DNA of 64,000 nucleotides from Ensifer adhaerens (GTDB lineage: Bacteria > Pseudomonadota > Alphaproteobacteria > Rhizobiales > Rhizobiaceae). The translations under genes and the position numbers were made by a program. The stretch covers positions 62,001-126,000 of the forward strand of contig NZ_PNFP01000009.1 in the NCBI RefSeq assembly GCF_002940685.1, read 5' to 3'. The notes under the pieces were generated by a model, which was not told the DNA's origin, made no database searches, and saw only the letters and a program-made list of their open reading frames with translations. Of the stretch, positions 20,831 to 29,956 are shown piece by piece. Within the stretch, counting starts at the first letter, position 1, and each line of letters begins with the position of its first letter.

Positions 20831-20846
20831 CCAGCCCGAGGGCTGG
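20831..20846 (-). terminator. Hairpin downstream of tRNA-Asp
   Basis: CCAGCC (20831-20836) pairs with GGCTGG (20841-20846) about 30 bases beyond the tRNA 3' end. No T run follows on the minus strand, so termination activity is uncertain. Confidence 0.35.
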
Positions 20847-20877
20847 CACATTTCAAAGGAAAACCGGAGAGGAGAAA

Positions 20878-20954
20878 TGGCGCGAGTGACGGGGCTCGAA
20901 CCCGCGACCTCCGGCGTGACAGGCCGGCACTCTAACCGACTGAGCTACACCCGC
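20878..20954 (-). tRNA. tRNA-Asp (anticodon GTC)
   Basis: 77 bases including an encoded CCA (20878-20880). The acceptor stem GCGGGTG pairs with CACTCGC (one G-T pair), the D arm has GCTCAGTCGGTTAGAGT, the anticodon loop is CTGTCAC with GTC anticodon, and the T arm contains GGTTCGAGCCC. The discriminator base is G, as expected for tRNA-Asp. Confidence 0.97.
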
Positions 20955-21022
20955 ATCCTCTTGACTTGGTTGAGGCGTTTCCGCCCCGGCACCGAGCGGG
21001 CTTGCCCGTTCGATGAGCGGCT

Positions 21023-21051
21023 AACTAAGCGGTTCGCATTTGGGTGTCAAG
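21023..21051 (-). promoter_or_regulatory. tRNA-Asp promoter
   Basis: Perfect -35 CTTGAC (21046-21051, minus strand), 17-base spacer, -10 TTAGTT (21023-21028). Transcription would start near 21016, giving a 5' leader of about 60 bases before the tRNA. Confidence 0.65.
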
Positions 21052-21086
21052 CGTGTTTGAAGACAAATCCGTGACGGAATGAAAAT

Positions 21087-21277
21087 TGATCCACAGGGCG
21101 AAAATGATCCACAGGGCAGCAAGGCGACAAAGCTTGGCAGGTCCGGTTCATTTCACGGGACGCAGCCGCGTCGCCATTCCGATCGCCCTCCGTCCCGCAC
21201 GGCGAACTCGCCCGGCGATTCTTTTCCGCGCCCTCCCCTGCCACTCCTCCAAGAGAAGAGACGCTTTCTTGTCCACA
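21087..21277 (+). promoter_or_regulatory. Cluster of three DnaA-box-like 9-mers in a gene-free stretch
   Basis: The 467 bases between the two tRNA genes hold no gene I can support. They contain TGATCCACA at 21087-21095 and again at 21105-21113 (18-base direct repeat), and TTGTCCACA at 21269-21277. Each differs from the DnaA box TTATCCACA by one base. This might be a DnaA titration or regulatory site; it could also be chance. Confidence 0.3.
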
Positions 21278-21349
21278 GCCACGAACCCCTGCAATTCAGG
21301 GCATCGCGCAGGCGCTCGCAAAAAAAATCATAAAAACGATACAAATGCT

Positions 21350-21378
21350 CTTGCGGTTTTTTTCGGTTACGCCTAGAT
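21350..21378 (+). promoter_or_regulatory. tRNA-Val promoter
   Basis: CTTGCG (21350-21355) and CTAGAT (21373-21378) with a 17-base spacer, about 44 bases before the tRNA. Good match to the rhizobial sigma-70 pattern. Confidence 0.6.
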
Positions 21379-21421
21379 CACGGCCACCGACGCGGCGGAC
21401 TGAACCGGTCCAAACGCGGAA

Positions 21422-21497
21422 GGGCGATTAGCTCAGTTGGTAGAGCGCCTCGTTTACACCGAGGATGTCGGGAGTTCGAGTCTCTCATCGCCCACCA
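21422..21497 (+). tRNA. tRNA-Val (anticodon TAC)
   Basis: 76 bases with encoded CCA. The acceptor stem GGGCGAT/ATCGCCC is perfect, the D arm is TAGCTCAGTTGGTAGAG, the anticodon loop TTTACAC carries TAC, the T arm is GGGAGTTCGAGTCTC, and the discriminator is A. A 7-bp A/T hairpin (21497-21513) directly follows and may aid 3' end formation. Confidence 0.97.
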
Positions 21498-21718
21498 TTT
21501 TCTCCCAGAAAATAGACGTCATTCACCGCAGTTGAATTTGCTGTTCGCAATTTCCTGCCGCACTCGTATGTGCCTGCGCTTCCGGATGAGCACCAACCCT
21601 GAATGGCCGGATAAGGGACCAGACGGCCCAGTCGCGACGGCTTCCCGCGATTTGCGACGCTCGGCTCGCCACAAGCGCCAAGACCTTCAGCGCCGGCGAG
21701 CCCGCATGCGCGGCGCAG

Positions 21719-22117
21719 TTACGCGCCGCGGTACTGCTCGTCGCTCACATGCTCCAGCCAATCCACGGCCTTGCCGTCAAGCGCCTCCTGGATCGCCAGA
21801 TGCACCATGGCAGTGTCCGGCGCGGCACCGTGCCAATGTTTTTCGCCTGGCGGGAACCAGACGACGTCACCGACGCGAATCTCGCGCACGGGGCCGCCCC
21901 AGCTTTGGGCAAGGCCACGGCCGGCGGTCACGACCAATGTCTGGCCGAGCGGATGGGTGTGCCAGGCAGTGCGGGCGCCAGGTTCAAAGGTGACGCTGAC
22001 GGCACGGACGCGCGCCGGGGCCGCGGCCTCGATCACCGGGTCCTGACGCACCGTGCCGGTGAAGTACTCCGCCGGAGCGCGCATCGAAGGTCTCGACCCA
22101 CCTTGTATGATGTCCAT
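21719..22117 (-). CDS. Cupin-domain protein
   Basis: 132 residues forming a single small cupin barrel. Motif 1 is [17 protein letters not shown]-like with two His and a Gln, motif 2 is [12 protein letters not shown]; these provide a metal site. Similar stand-alone cupins include (R)-mandelonitrile lyase-like proteins and are often near oxidoreductases, but the substrate cannot be told from sequence. ATG at 22117 follows AGGAACGAGAG. It is monocistronic: the neighbour on its right ends 85 bases away. Bases 21514-21718 downstream hold nothing recognisable. Confidence 0.85.
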   Translation of the reverse strand: MDIIQGGSRPSMRAPAEYFTGTVRQDPVIEAAAPARVRAVSVTFEPGARTAWHTHPLGQTLVVTAGRGLAQSWGGPVREIRVGDVVWFPPGEKHWHGAAPDTAMVHLAIQEALDGKAVDWLEHVSDEQYRGA

Positions 22118-22201
22118 CTCTCGTTCCTCCGGTTTTTTTCAGGGCATGTATTCCCCGAAAATGCGTCACGGCCAGCGGGCACTGGCTTGGTCGCGAGCCT
22201 A

Positions 22202-25200
22202 TCATAACCTGTGGATCGTCACAGTCGGGCAGGCCTCACGGGCAATCTCGCAAAGATGCTCGTGGTGCGTCAGATAGATCACCTGGCCGACACGCGCCAT
22301 GTCTGCCATCTGCTCGAAGGCGCGGCCGGCCCGCCCGTCGTCGAAGGTCTCCATGATGTCATCGGCGATGAAGGGCAGCGATTCGCGCGCCGCGGCGATC
22401 TCGTGATAGCCGGCGATTCTCAGCGCGAGGTAGAGTTGGAATCGGGTGCCCTTGGAGAGATCCCTGGCAAGCTTCGATCCGCCGGCCGCCGCATTGGCGA
22501 TCAGGAACTCCTGCCCCCTGTCGGATTGCGCCGAGAGACCGGAGTACTCTCCGCCGCTGATCCGGCTGAAGGTTTCCGAAGCGCGGCGCATCATCGCGCT
22601 ACGGTGCCGCTCGCGGAAGAGCCGCAGCGCCGTCTCTGCGGCGATGACGCCGGCGCGCAGCCGCAGGTAGGCGAGCGCCTTGCCCTCGATGTCGAGAAGC
22701 AGCGTTCTGCGCTTCTGTTCGAGTTCTGCGACCGTATCGCCCCCCTCGACAGCGGCGAGCGCCTTTTCCCTTTCTCGCATCTCCGTATGCAGTTCGCTGA
22801 CGTCTCGGTCGCTTTCTTCGAGCGCCGCGTCCAGCCGCGCGAGTTCCAGCCTGACCTTCGCGTCATCGAGTTCCGCGAGCAGGGCCTCGGCTTGCTCGCT
22901 CCCGGCGACACCCAGGCGGGAAGCAAGATCCGCCTCCGATTCGGCGATGCGCTCGCGCAGGCGCTGCTGCTCCCGGCCGGCCTCAAACAGCTGCGCCGCT
23001 TCGTCGAGCGTTTCGCAACCGAAGAAATCAAGCACCAGGCGCCTGCGCGCGAGATGCAGCTCCCGTTCGGAGCAAGCGACACGCCGCTCCTCCTCCAGGC
23101 GCGCGAGTTCCGCGAGGAAGGTTGTACGGCGATCCGAAAGCCGTTGCGCCTCGGCTGCGCGCGCTTTCAGCGTCATGTAGGTCGTCAGGGTGTCGTCAGC
23201 GGTCGCCCCGCAGGCAAGCTCGGCAATGGCACGGTCAAACTCGATCTGGTCCTTGCGCATGCCGGCGATTCGATATTCGAGATCTGCCTTTCGCTGCGTG
23301 AGCTTGTCGAGCTCCTGCAGGATCGAGAGCATTGGACCGATCTGCTCCGGCGTCAAAGGCTCGCTGCGCGTGGCCAGCCAGCTTTTCGCAAGAGTATCCG
23401 TCCATTGCTCTTGCCAGGCGGCTATCGCGGCTTCCGAAACGTCGAGCGTGGATTGCCGGCTATCAAGGACCGTTTTCGCCCGCCTTGCCGCCTCACGGGT
23501 CGCATTGCGGGCGCCGTCCAGGGCGCGCGCCTGCGAGACGGCCTGCTCGGCGACAAGAAGAAGGCTGTCGAGCCGCTCCGGCAGGTGTCTGCCCATGTCT
23601 ATGGCCACAAGCTCCTCGCGCAGTCCGATGATTGCGTCGGTCTCCTCGGCATGAGCGCGATCGAAATCCTGGCGCGCGGAACGCAACTGGGCACGCAGCT
23701 CAAGTGCCACAAGCCGGACCGCCAACCACGCCTCCAGTTGAGTCAAGTCATTGACGCCGGGTAATCCGCAGGCCAAGGCGGCTGTTGCCAACACCTGCGC
23801 CTGCCTTGCCGCGTCAGCCAGAGATTGCCTCTCCTGTTCACGCAGCGCCTCGATGCGGGCACGCCGCTCGGCGATCGACAGCGAGAGGCCGCGCATGTCG
23901 GCAAGTCGCGTCGTTTCGGTGAGGCGCCGTGCGGTAAGCTCGTCGTCTTCGCCCATGACCCGTTCGAAGGCGATGGCCGTCTCGCAGACAAGCTGGGACC
24001 TGTGCTGCCGCCACGCTTCGTCCCGACGCTGGCGGAGCGCTGTGGCCGAGGCATCGTCCATCGTGCCGCCGACGGCGGAAAGCCCGGTCAGCCGTGCCTC
24101 CTCGCCCGCCAGCAATTCCTGCTCCGCGGCGATGCGGTCGACAACGCGCACGCGCCGCTCCTCGTGGCTGGCGGTCGCCTGGCGCCACGCCTCGAGCGCT
24201 GCCGGCGACGGGACGTCGAGCGCCAGAAGGTCATCGGCCATCCCGGCAAAGGGCCTCAGCAGCACGCGCTTGTCGGCGAGTTCCGCCTCCAGGCGGTCGA
24301 TGGCCTGTTGCGCCGCCTGTTTGCGCAGGGCGCAGTCGCTGCGCCGTAACAGCGACAGCCGCTCGGCAAGGCTCGTGACATCCGCTGCACCCTGCTCTTC
24401 GAGCCGGACCAGTTCGCGTTCGGCATCCCGATCGGATTCGACGGCGCTTTGCAACTCCTGGCGCGCCGAGGCCAGGCGCTCGACGAGCGCCGAGTGCCGG
24501 CGGGCGAGATCCTGAAGCTGGGCAGCGGTGCCTGCCGGCAGCAAAAGTCCCACGGGGTCGCGGTCGGCCGGTTCGCCAAGCCGCAGCAGGCAGCCGAGCA
24601 CTTCCGCCGCGGTCCTTGCCAGGTCCTCCAGTCGAGACGGCATGTCACGCGCCGCCGTGACGTAGCGCGCGTCAAGCGCTGTGTCCTGAAGCGCGGCCAG
24701 CCGCTCGATCAGGCAGAGACCTTCCTTGTCGATCGGCATTTCTTCGAGAGCGTCGCGGCGATGCTGGATCTCGCTGTCGCTTTGCCGCAGCCTGATCTCG
24801 ATCTCCGCCTCCCGACGGCGAAGCGCCGGCAGTTCGCTTGCCCACTCTGCCGGCGGGGCCGGCAGCGGTGGAGCGCTCGCCAGCTCCGCGCGGAGGGCGC
24901 GAAGTCGGCCGAAATGCGGCAGCGCCTCGATCTCGGCTTTGAGGCGAGCCCGTGCCAATCACAACTCACTGCGGCGGGTGATCGCTTCGTCGTGCCGTTC
25001 GCGCGCCTGCGTCAAGGTCTTGCGCAGCGCCGCATATTCGCGCGCATTGATATCGAGCGCGTTGCGCTCGGTCCTTAAGGACTCGAGCTCACCCTTGAGT
25101 TCCGCCAGTTGATGCTTGCGCGCCTGCGGACGGTAGAAGCCATCGGCCTGCCCGCGCAGGGCGGCAAGGATCGCCGTGCTGTCCGGTAGGCCAGAGCTCG

Positions 25201-25657
25201 CGGAAAACAGCAGCGATCCAAGTTCGCCCTCGCTTTTCAGGATCGCTTCGCCACCCTTCTCGATGCTCTCGTCATCAAGCGAGAACATCATCTGATAGGT
25301 GTCGCGATCGATGGCGCCGAGCGCGCCGGAAAACAGGTTGTCGGGCAAAGGTTGGTCGTCGGGACCGATCAGCGAATTCGTCTTTCGCTTGATCCGGAAG
25401 GCGCGGTCGGTGCGGCCGGCGGCTTCGATCGTGCCGCCGACGCGCATCGTCGGGTATGGATGCAGGAAACCATAGGGGCTCGAATGCTCGATACCGAAGA
25501 GCAGATCGAGGAAACCGGAAAACAGGGTCGACTTGCCGGCTTCGTTCGGGCCGTAGACGATGTGGAGATCCGGTGTACCGGGCACCCCGTCGCCGAAGTC
25601 GAGGCGGCGATCGGTGAACTTGCCGTAGCGGACGAGATCAAGTGCACTCAGCCGCAT
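22202..25657 (-). pseudogene. YhaN/SbcC-like AAA ATPase gene interrupted by an in-frame TGA
   Basis: One continuous frame of 1152 codons, normal for rhizobial YhaN-type proteins, except for a TGA at codon 233 (24959-24961). The N-terminal part (232 residues) has the P-loop GPNEAGKST at residues 36-44. The remainder (918 residues) has long Arg/Glu/Ala-rich coiled coils and the C-terminal half of the ATPase: the signature-like LSKGTRFQLYLALR, Walker B LPFIADDIMETFDD and the switch His in YLTHHEHL. No ribosome-binding site precedes the codon after the TGA. The ATG at 25657 overlaps the stop of the phosphoesterase gene (TGATG). With YhaO it would form an SbcCD/Rad50-Mre11-like complex. A sequencing error is possible. 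Confidence 0.85.
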
Positions 25658-26937
25658 CAGTTGGCCCCCTCGCCGGCGCCGCCACCATGAAGATGGGCAA
25701 GCACCTCGGCCGTTCCCGACACCCCGGCCTCGAAGGCCAGCCGCTCGACCGCCTCCTCATCCGGCGCGAGCGATTGGCGAAGTTCGGGCGGAAGCTGCTG
25801 CAAGACGTCTTCCACGGCTGAGAGCACATCCTGGCGAAAGCCGTGCGCCGGCAGGACATCCGTCTCGACCAGCGCTGCCAGCTCCTCGACGGGATCGAGG
25901 ATGGCGCCCGGCGTTTCAGTCCGGACGTTGCTGCAGGTCAGCTCGACCTTCTCGATCCAGCAGCCGGCGATGCCGGCAGCGATGTTGTCGATCTCTGCCC
26001 GCAGCAGGTCCGCGTCACGGCGAAGGCGCCAGGCCAAGGGCGTGGTGCCGCCAAGCATCAGACGCAGGATGACGTTCTGTGCCGATATCTCGCCACACAC
26101 ACGCGAAAGCGCCTGCCTGACGGCATCGAGCATGTCACGCCATTCCGCGAGCCCCGTCAGGTCGACGCGCAGGCGTTCGAAACTGGCAATGCCGATTGCC
26201 CGCTCGGCAAGACTGACATGGCCGTCGTCGTCGATCGTGACCAGAGACACGCTCTTTACGCCGACTTCATTGATGTCGCGCCCCTGCGGCATGCCCGGCA
26301 TGACGACGAAGGGCGCCGTCGCATGGACCTGCCGCTGATGAATGTGGCCGAGGGCCCAGTAGTCGAAGCCGTGGGCAATGAGGTCGGCGACGCTGCAGGG
26401 GGCGTAGAGATCATGGCCGGCGGCGCCTGCGAGACTCGTATGCAGCATGCCGACGTTCACCGCGCCGGGCACCGGTGGCTGGAAAGCCGGAAGCAGGCTT
26501 TCGGGCGCATGCGGGCTGGCGAAGCTCACGCCGTGCACGTAGACGTCGCGGCCGCTTGCCAGAGTCTTGGCGGCGACCGCCTTTGCCCTGCCTTTGAAGA
26601 CATGGGCGGACGGCGGCAGGGTCAGTTCATTGGTGACCTGGGACTGGGCATCGTGATTGCCACGAATGATGAAGACGCGGATACCGTGTTCGTCCAGCCG
26701 GCGCAGTTCCCGACCGAGAAACAACGCCGTGTTCATCGACGTCTGGCTGCCATCGTAGAGATCGCCGGCAATCAGCAGGGCATCGGCCTCTTCGGCGATG
26801 CAGAGGTCGACGATATTGACGAGGGCCTGCCGCGACGCCCCGCGCACGATCTCTGCGAGATCGGCATTTCTGAGGGCGAGGCTGCGGAGAGGCGAGTCGA
26901 GATGCAGGTCTGCGGTGTGGACGAAACGGAAGGGCAT
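25657..26937 (-). CDS. YhaO/SbcD-like DNA repair metallophosphoesterase
   Basis: 426 residues. Calcineurin-type phosphoesterase of the Mre11/SbcD group: FVHTADLHLDSP (D10, H12), AGDLYDG (D59), RGNHD (94-96 NHD), LGHIHQRQ in the middle, then a C-terminal regulatory part. Expected to be a Mn-dependent exo/endonuclease working with the adjacent SbcC-like ATPase on DNA ends. The start MPFRFVHTADLH at 26937 is chosen because the family begins just before the first metal motif; a GTG eight codons upstream is possible. The stop overlaps the ATPase start codon. Confidence 0.9.
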   Translation of the reverse strand: MPFRFVHTADLHLDSPLRSLALRNADLAEIVRGASRQALVNIVDLCIAEEADALLIAGDLYDGSQTSMNTALFLGRELRRLDEHGIRVFIIRGNHDAQSQVTNELTLPPSAHVFKGRAKAVAAKTLASGRDVYVHGVSFASPHAPESLLPAFQPPVPGAVNVGMLHTSLAGAAGHDLYAPCSVADLIAHGFDYWALGHIHQRQVHATAPFVVMPGMPQGRDINEVGVKSVSLVTIDDDGHVSLAERAIGIASFERLRVDLTGLAEWRDMLDAVRQALSRVCGEISAQNVILRLMLGGTTPLAWRLRRDADLLRAEIDNIAAGIAGCWIEKVELTCSNVRTETPGAILDPVEELAALVETDVLPAHGFRQDVLSAVEDVLQQLPPELRQSLAPDEEAVERLAFEAGVSGTAEVLAHLHGGGAGEGAN

Positions 26938-27317
26938 GACCGACCATGGCCGCCCCGCCACCGCCCGTCAATCAGTGCCAACGCGTCATCCACTTGGGAG
27001 ATGCGCCGCCCTCGCGCAAGCATATTTCAGATCACGAAAGTAAAGGCAGAGCTAATACAAATGCGGCCGGCTGCGATTGTTAACATCGCCCGTCCCTGAC
27101 AGCCAGAGGCTACCTGCAAATATCAGATTATACTCACTTTAATCGATTAGGGCTTTTGTAACATCTTGTTCGATAGGTTTGCGCCGGTTGCGTTTCAAGC
27201 GCGTCCAAGCACCGGAATGATTCCTGCTTCGGCTATCCGCTCCGTCATGACGATCAAGAGCCGGAATGACTTAATTCAAGTACAGTTTTACGGACGGCCG
27301 TCCTTCCGGGGGTACAC
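26938..27317. other. Gene-free divergent region between the nuclease and the chemoreceptor
   Basis: 380 bases without a supported gene. It must carry the promoters of the two divergent units. A perfect 12-base palindrome GGACGGCCGTCC (27292-27303) sits just before the ribosome-binding site of the chemoreceptor, where it could affect translation. I find no convincing -35/-10 pair. Confidence 0.4.
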
Positions 27318-29156
27318 ATGTCACGGCTCAAGATTTCCCACACGCTTATTGCCCTTTTCCTCGTGGTCGCCGTTATCGTCTCGGCGCTTGCCGTTTCCTC
27401 GCTCGGCGGCATCAAGATGATGAACGAGCGCAACAACGAGATCGCCACCACCTGGCTGCCGCGCGTCTCGCTTTCGCGCGCGCTCGAAACCCAGCTTTCC
27501 GATACCCGCATGGCCTTTGCCCGCCACCTGATTTCCTTGACCCCGTTCGAAAAGAAGGCCGCGGAAAAAGTCATCGGCCAGACCGTCGAAGGCTTCAACA
27601 AGCTCGCGGACGAATATTCGAGCCTGATGGTCACCGATGCCGACAAGGCAGCGCTCGACAGTGTGCGGGCGGCCTACCAGGCATACCTCTCGGTCGCCGA
27701 AGGCATGGTCAAGCTCTCCAACAACCTCGAAAACATGAAGGCGCAGAGCGTCTTCAAGGTCGAGATGCGCGAAACCGAAGGCAAGGTCGACGAGGCGATC
27801 AAGGAAATGCGCGCGCTGAACGTCGCCGGTGCGGATGCCGCGGTCGCCGCAAGCTCGGCCACGCATGACCAGATCCGCATGATCGAGATCGCCGTCATCG
27901 CGCTTGCCGCCGTGATCGTGCTCGGCGCCATCCTCTATGCCGTGCGCGGTATTGCCCGCCCGATCCAGATCATCACCCGCTCGATGGCACGCCTTGCCGA
28001 AGGCGACACCGACAGCAGCATCCCCTATGGCGCCCGCAAGGACGAAATCGGAGAGATGGCCCGCGCGGTCGAGGTCTTCCGCCAGGCGGCGATCAGCAAC
28101 CAGCACCTCGAGGCGGATGCTCATGCACAGCGTGCCAAGGCGGAAGCCGAGCGCGTTCGCGTGACCGAAGAAGCGGAAGCTGCTGCCCAGCGCCGCCTTC
28201 AGGAAGCGACCGCCGGTCTTGCCACCGGCCTGCGCCGCCTCGCCTCGGGCGATCTCGCCTTCCAGCTCAACGAACCCTTCGCGCCCGACTTCGAACAGCT
28301 TCGCCACGACCTGAACCAGGCCGTCGCCCAGCTTGCCGACACGCTCACCGCCGTATCGGCAGCCTCCGGCAGCATCGACAGCGGTGCCCGTGAAGTGAGC
28401 CAGAGCGCCGACGACCTGTCGCGCCGGACCGAGCAGCAGGCAGCATCGCTGGAAGAAACGGCGGCGGCGCTCGACCAGATCACGGTCAATGTCGGCAACT
28501 CGTCGAAGCGCACCAACGAAGCCCGCACCGTTGCCGGTCAGGCCAACGAAAGCGCCCGCAAGTCCGGCGCGATCGTCTCGGGCGCGGTCGATGCCATGGG
28601 CCGCATCGAACATTCGTCGAGCCAGATCTCCAACATCATCGGTGTCATCGACGAGATTGCCTTCCAGACCAACCTGCTGGCACTCAATGCCGGTGTGGAA
28701 GCGGCACGCGCCGGTGACGCCGGCAAGGGCTTTGCCGTCGTCGCCCAGGAAGTGCGCGAACTGGCACAGCGCTCGGCCAATGCGGCCAAGGAGATCAAGG
28801 ATCTGATCCGCAACTCCGCCGTTGAAGTCGAAAGCGGCGTCAGGCTCGTACGCGAAACCGGCGAGGCCCTGCGCACGATCGAAGGCTTCATCGTCACCAT
28901 CAACCAGCACATGGACGCGATCGCGGTCTCGGCGCAGGAGCAGTCCGCCGGGCTCTCCGAGGTCAACATGGCCGTCAACCAGATGGACCAGGTCACCCAG
29001 CAGAACGCGGCGATGGTCGAGGAGGCTAATGCGGCAAGCGCGACGCTTGCCCAGGAAGCCGGCCGCCTGCGCGAACTGATCGCGCGCTTCACGCTCGCTG
29101 ACGCCGGCGGCCACGGCTACGCGCAATCGATCAGCGGGTCGCGCTGGGCCGCCTGA
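27318..29156 (+). CDS. Methyl-accepting chemotaxis protein
   Basis: 612-residue transmembrane chemoreceptor. A first helix (about 8-30), a periplasmic helical-bundle sensor (31-185), a second helix (about 188-209), a HAMP domain (about 210-262), a charged coiled coil (262-297), a second HAMP-like segment (about 300-350) and the signalling domain. The hairpin tip with EIAFQTNLLALNAGVEAARAG starts at residue 446. It would control CheA through CheW. There is no C-terminal pentapeptide for CheR/CheB tethering. The ATG at 27318 follows GGGGG. A strong terminator follows. The ligand cannot be inferred. Confidence 0.94.
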   Translation: MSRLKISHTLIALFLVVAVIVSALAVSSLGGIKMMNERNNEIATTWLPRVSLSRALETQLSDTRMAFARHLISLTPFEKKAAEKVIGQTVEGFNKLADEYSSLMVTDADKAALDSVRAAYQAYLSVAEGMVKLSNNLENMKAQSVFKVEMRETEGKVDEAIKEMRALNVAGADAAVAASSATHDQIRMIEIAVIALAAVIVLGAILYAVRGIARPIQIITRSMARLAEGDTDSSIPYGARKDEIGEMARAVEVFRQAAISNQHLEADAHAQRAKAEAERVRVTEEAEAAAQRRLQEATAGLATGLRRLASGDLAFQLNEPFAPDFEQLRHDLNQAVAQLADTLTAVSAASGSIDSGAREVSQSADDLSRRTEQQAASLEETAAALDQITVNVGNSSKRTNEARTVAGQANESARKSGAIVSGAVDAMGRIEHSSSQISNIIGVIDEIAFQTNLLALNAGVEAARAGDAGKGFAVVAQEVRELAQRSANAAKEIKDLIRNSAVEVESGVRLVRETGEALRTIEGFIVTINQHMDAIAVSAQEQSAGLSEVNMAVNQMDQVTQQNAAMVEEANAASATLAQEAGRLRELIARFTLADAGGHGYAQSISGSRWAA

Positions 29157-29235
29157 TCGCAGGCCCGAAGCGACACCCAAGTCGTGCGGCGCGCAAACGG
29201 TCGCCTGTCACGAGAATTTCTTGCCGCTTCAAGTC

Positions 29236-29268
29236 AAACGGCCGCCAGAAATGGCGGCCGTTTCTTTA
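29236..29268 (+). terminator. Terminator of the chemoreceptor gene
   Basis: 11-bp perfect stem (29236-29246 with 29253-29263), six-base loop, followed by TTTCTTTAT. Confidence 0.85.
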
Positions 29269-29324
29269 TCGGTGACGGAGTTACCGTGAAGCGCCGGAGG
29301 TTTGTGTCGACAAATGCGGCAATT

Positions 29325-29344
29325 GTAACTATCACTAATGTTAC
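29325..29344 (+). promoter_or_regulatory. Candidate MarR operator
   Basis: Inverted repeat GTAAC (29325-29329) and GTTAC (29340-29344) with a 10-base AT-rich spacer, 42 bases before the chosen start of the MarR gene. MarR proteins usually bind such palindromes in their own promoter; the assignment is inference. Confidence 0.4.
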
Positions 29345-29385
29345 TGCCATTTCACATGGCACCTCATGAAATTCCAGCGACGATC

Positions 29386-29862
29386 ATGAAGAAGACATTC
29401 GAAGTTTCCGATAGACTGTTCGAGCTTTACCACCGGGTTCACCGGCTGGTGAACGAGTCCATGACCGAAGAGGGCGTGTCGCTGGCACGCAGCAAGTTCC
29501 TCTTCTTCCTCAACAAGCTCGGCCCCTGTCGCTCGACCGACATCGCCTGTGCGCTGAACTTCGCGCCGCGCACGGTGACGGAAGCGATCGACGGACTGGA
29601 GCGCGACCGGCTGGTCATGCGCAAGCCCGACCCCGAGGACCGGCGCGCCAAGATCGTCTCAATCACCGAGACGGGCCGCGTCGTGCTCGAGGCCGCCGAA
29701 CATCCCCGCAAGCAGTTGCTTGAGGAAATCTTCTCGGCACTCGACGATGACGAACTCGACGCGCTCTTTGACATCGTCGGCAAGCTGGTCGACCGGACGG
29801 ACGAGATCCGCAAGCGCAAGGACGAGGCCGAAGAGGCGGCGCAGGTCGCGATCGCACGCTAA
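29386..29862 (+). CDS. MarR family transcriptional regulator
   Basis: 158 residues from the chosen start. Dimerisation helix (about 1-30), winged helix with the recognition region STDIACALNFAPRTVTEAIDGLERDRLVMRKPDPEDRRAK (key features: ARTV-type helix and the DPEDRR wing), then a C-terminal dimer helix rich in Glu. Effector unknown. Starts at 29338 and 29356 are also in frame; 29386 is preferred because the candidate operator would otherwise lie over the start codon, and because the N-terminus MKKTFEVSDRLFELYHRV fits the family. Monocistronic between two terminators. Confidence 0.88.
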   Translation: MKKTFEVSDRLFELYHRVHRLVNESMTEEGVSLARSKFLFFLNKLGPCRSTDIACALNFAPRTVTEAIDGLERDRLVMRKPDPEDRRAKIVSITETGRVVLEAAEHPRKQLLEEIFSALDDDELDALFDIVGKLVDRTDEIRKRKDEAEEAAQVAIAR

Positions 29863-29903
29863 CGTCCTATCGCCCGTCGCAAATCACAAGTGCCGAAACA
29901 GAA

Positions 29904-29932
29904 AGAGGCCGGGACGTCATGTCCCGGCCTCT
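29904..29932. terminator. Bidirectional terminator between convergent genes
   Basis: 12-bp perfect stem (29904-29915 with 29921-29932) and a five-base loop, lying between the convergent MarR gene and the phytase-like gene, with CCCGTTTT on its right side. Confidence 0.75.
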
Positions 29933-29956
29933 CCCGTTTTCTCCGGGCGCTAACGC

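Noticed and set aside
21086-21376. Open frames between the two tRNA genes
   Set aside because: Overlapping short frames on both strands, basic low-complexity composition, no ribosome-binding site; the stretch contains the tRNA promoters instead.
24959-24961. Selenocysteine at the in-frame TGA of the ATPase gene
   Set aside because: YhaN/SbcC proteins are not selenoproteins and no bacterial SECIS-like hairpin is obvious directly after the codon.
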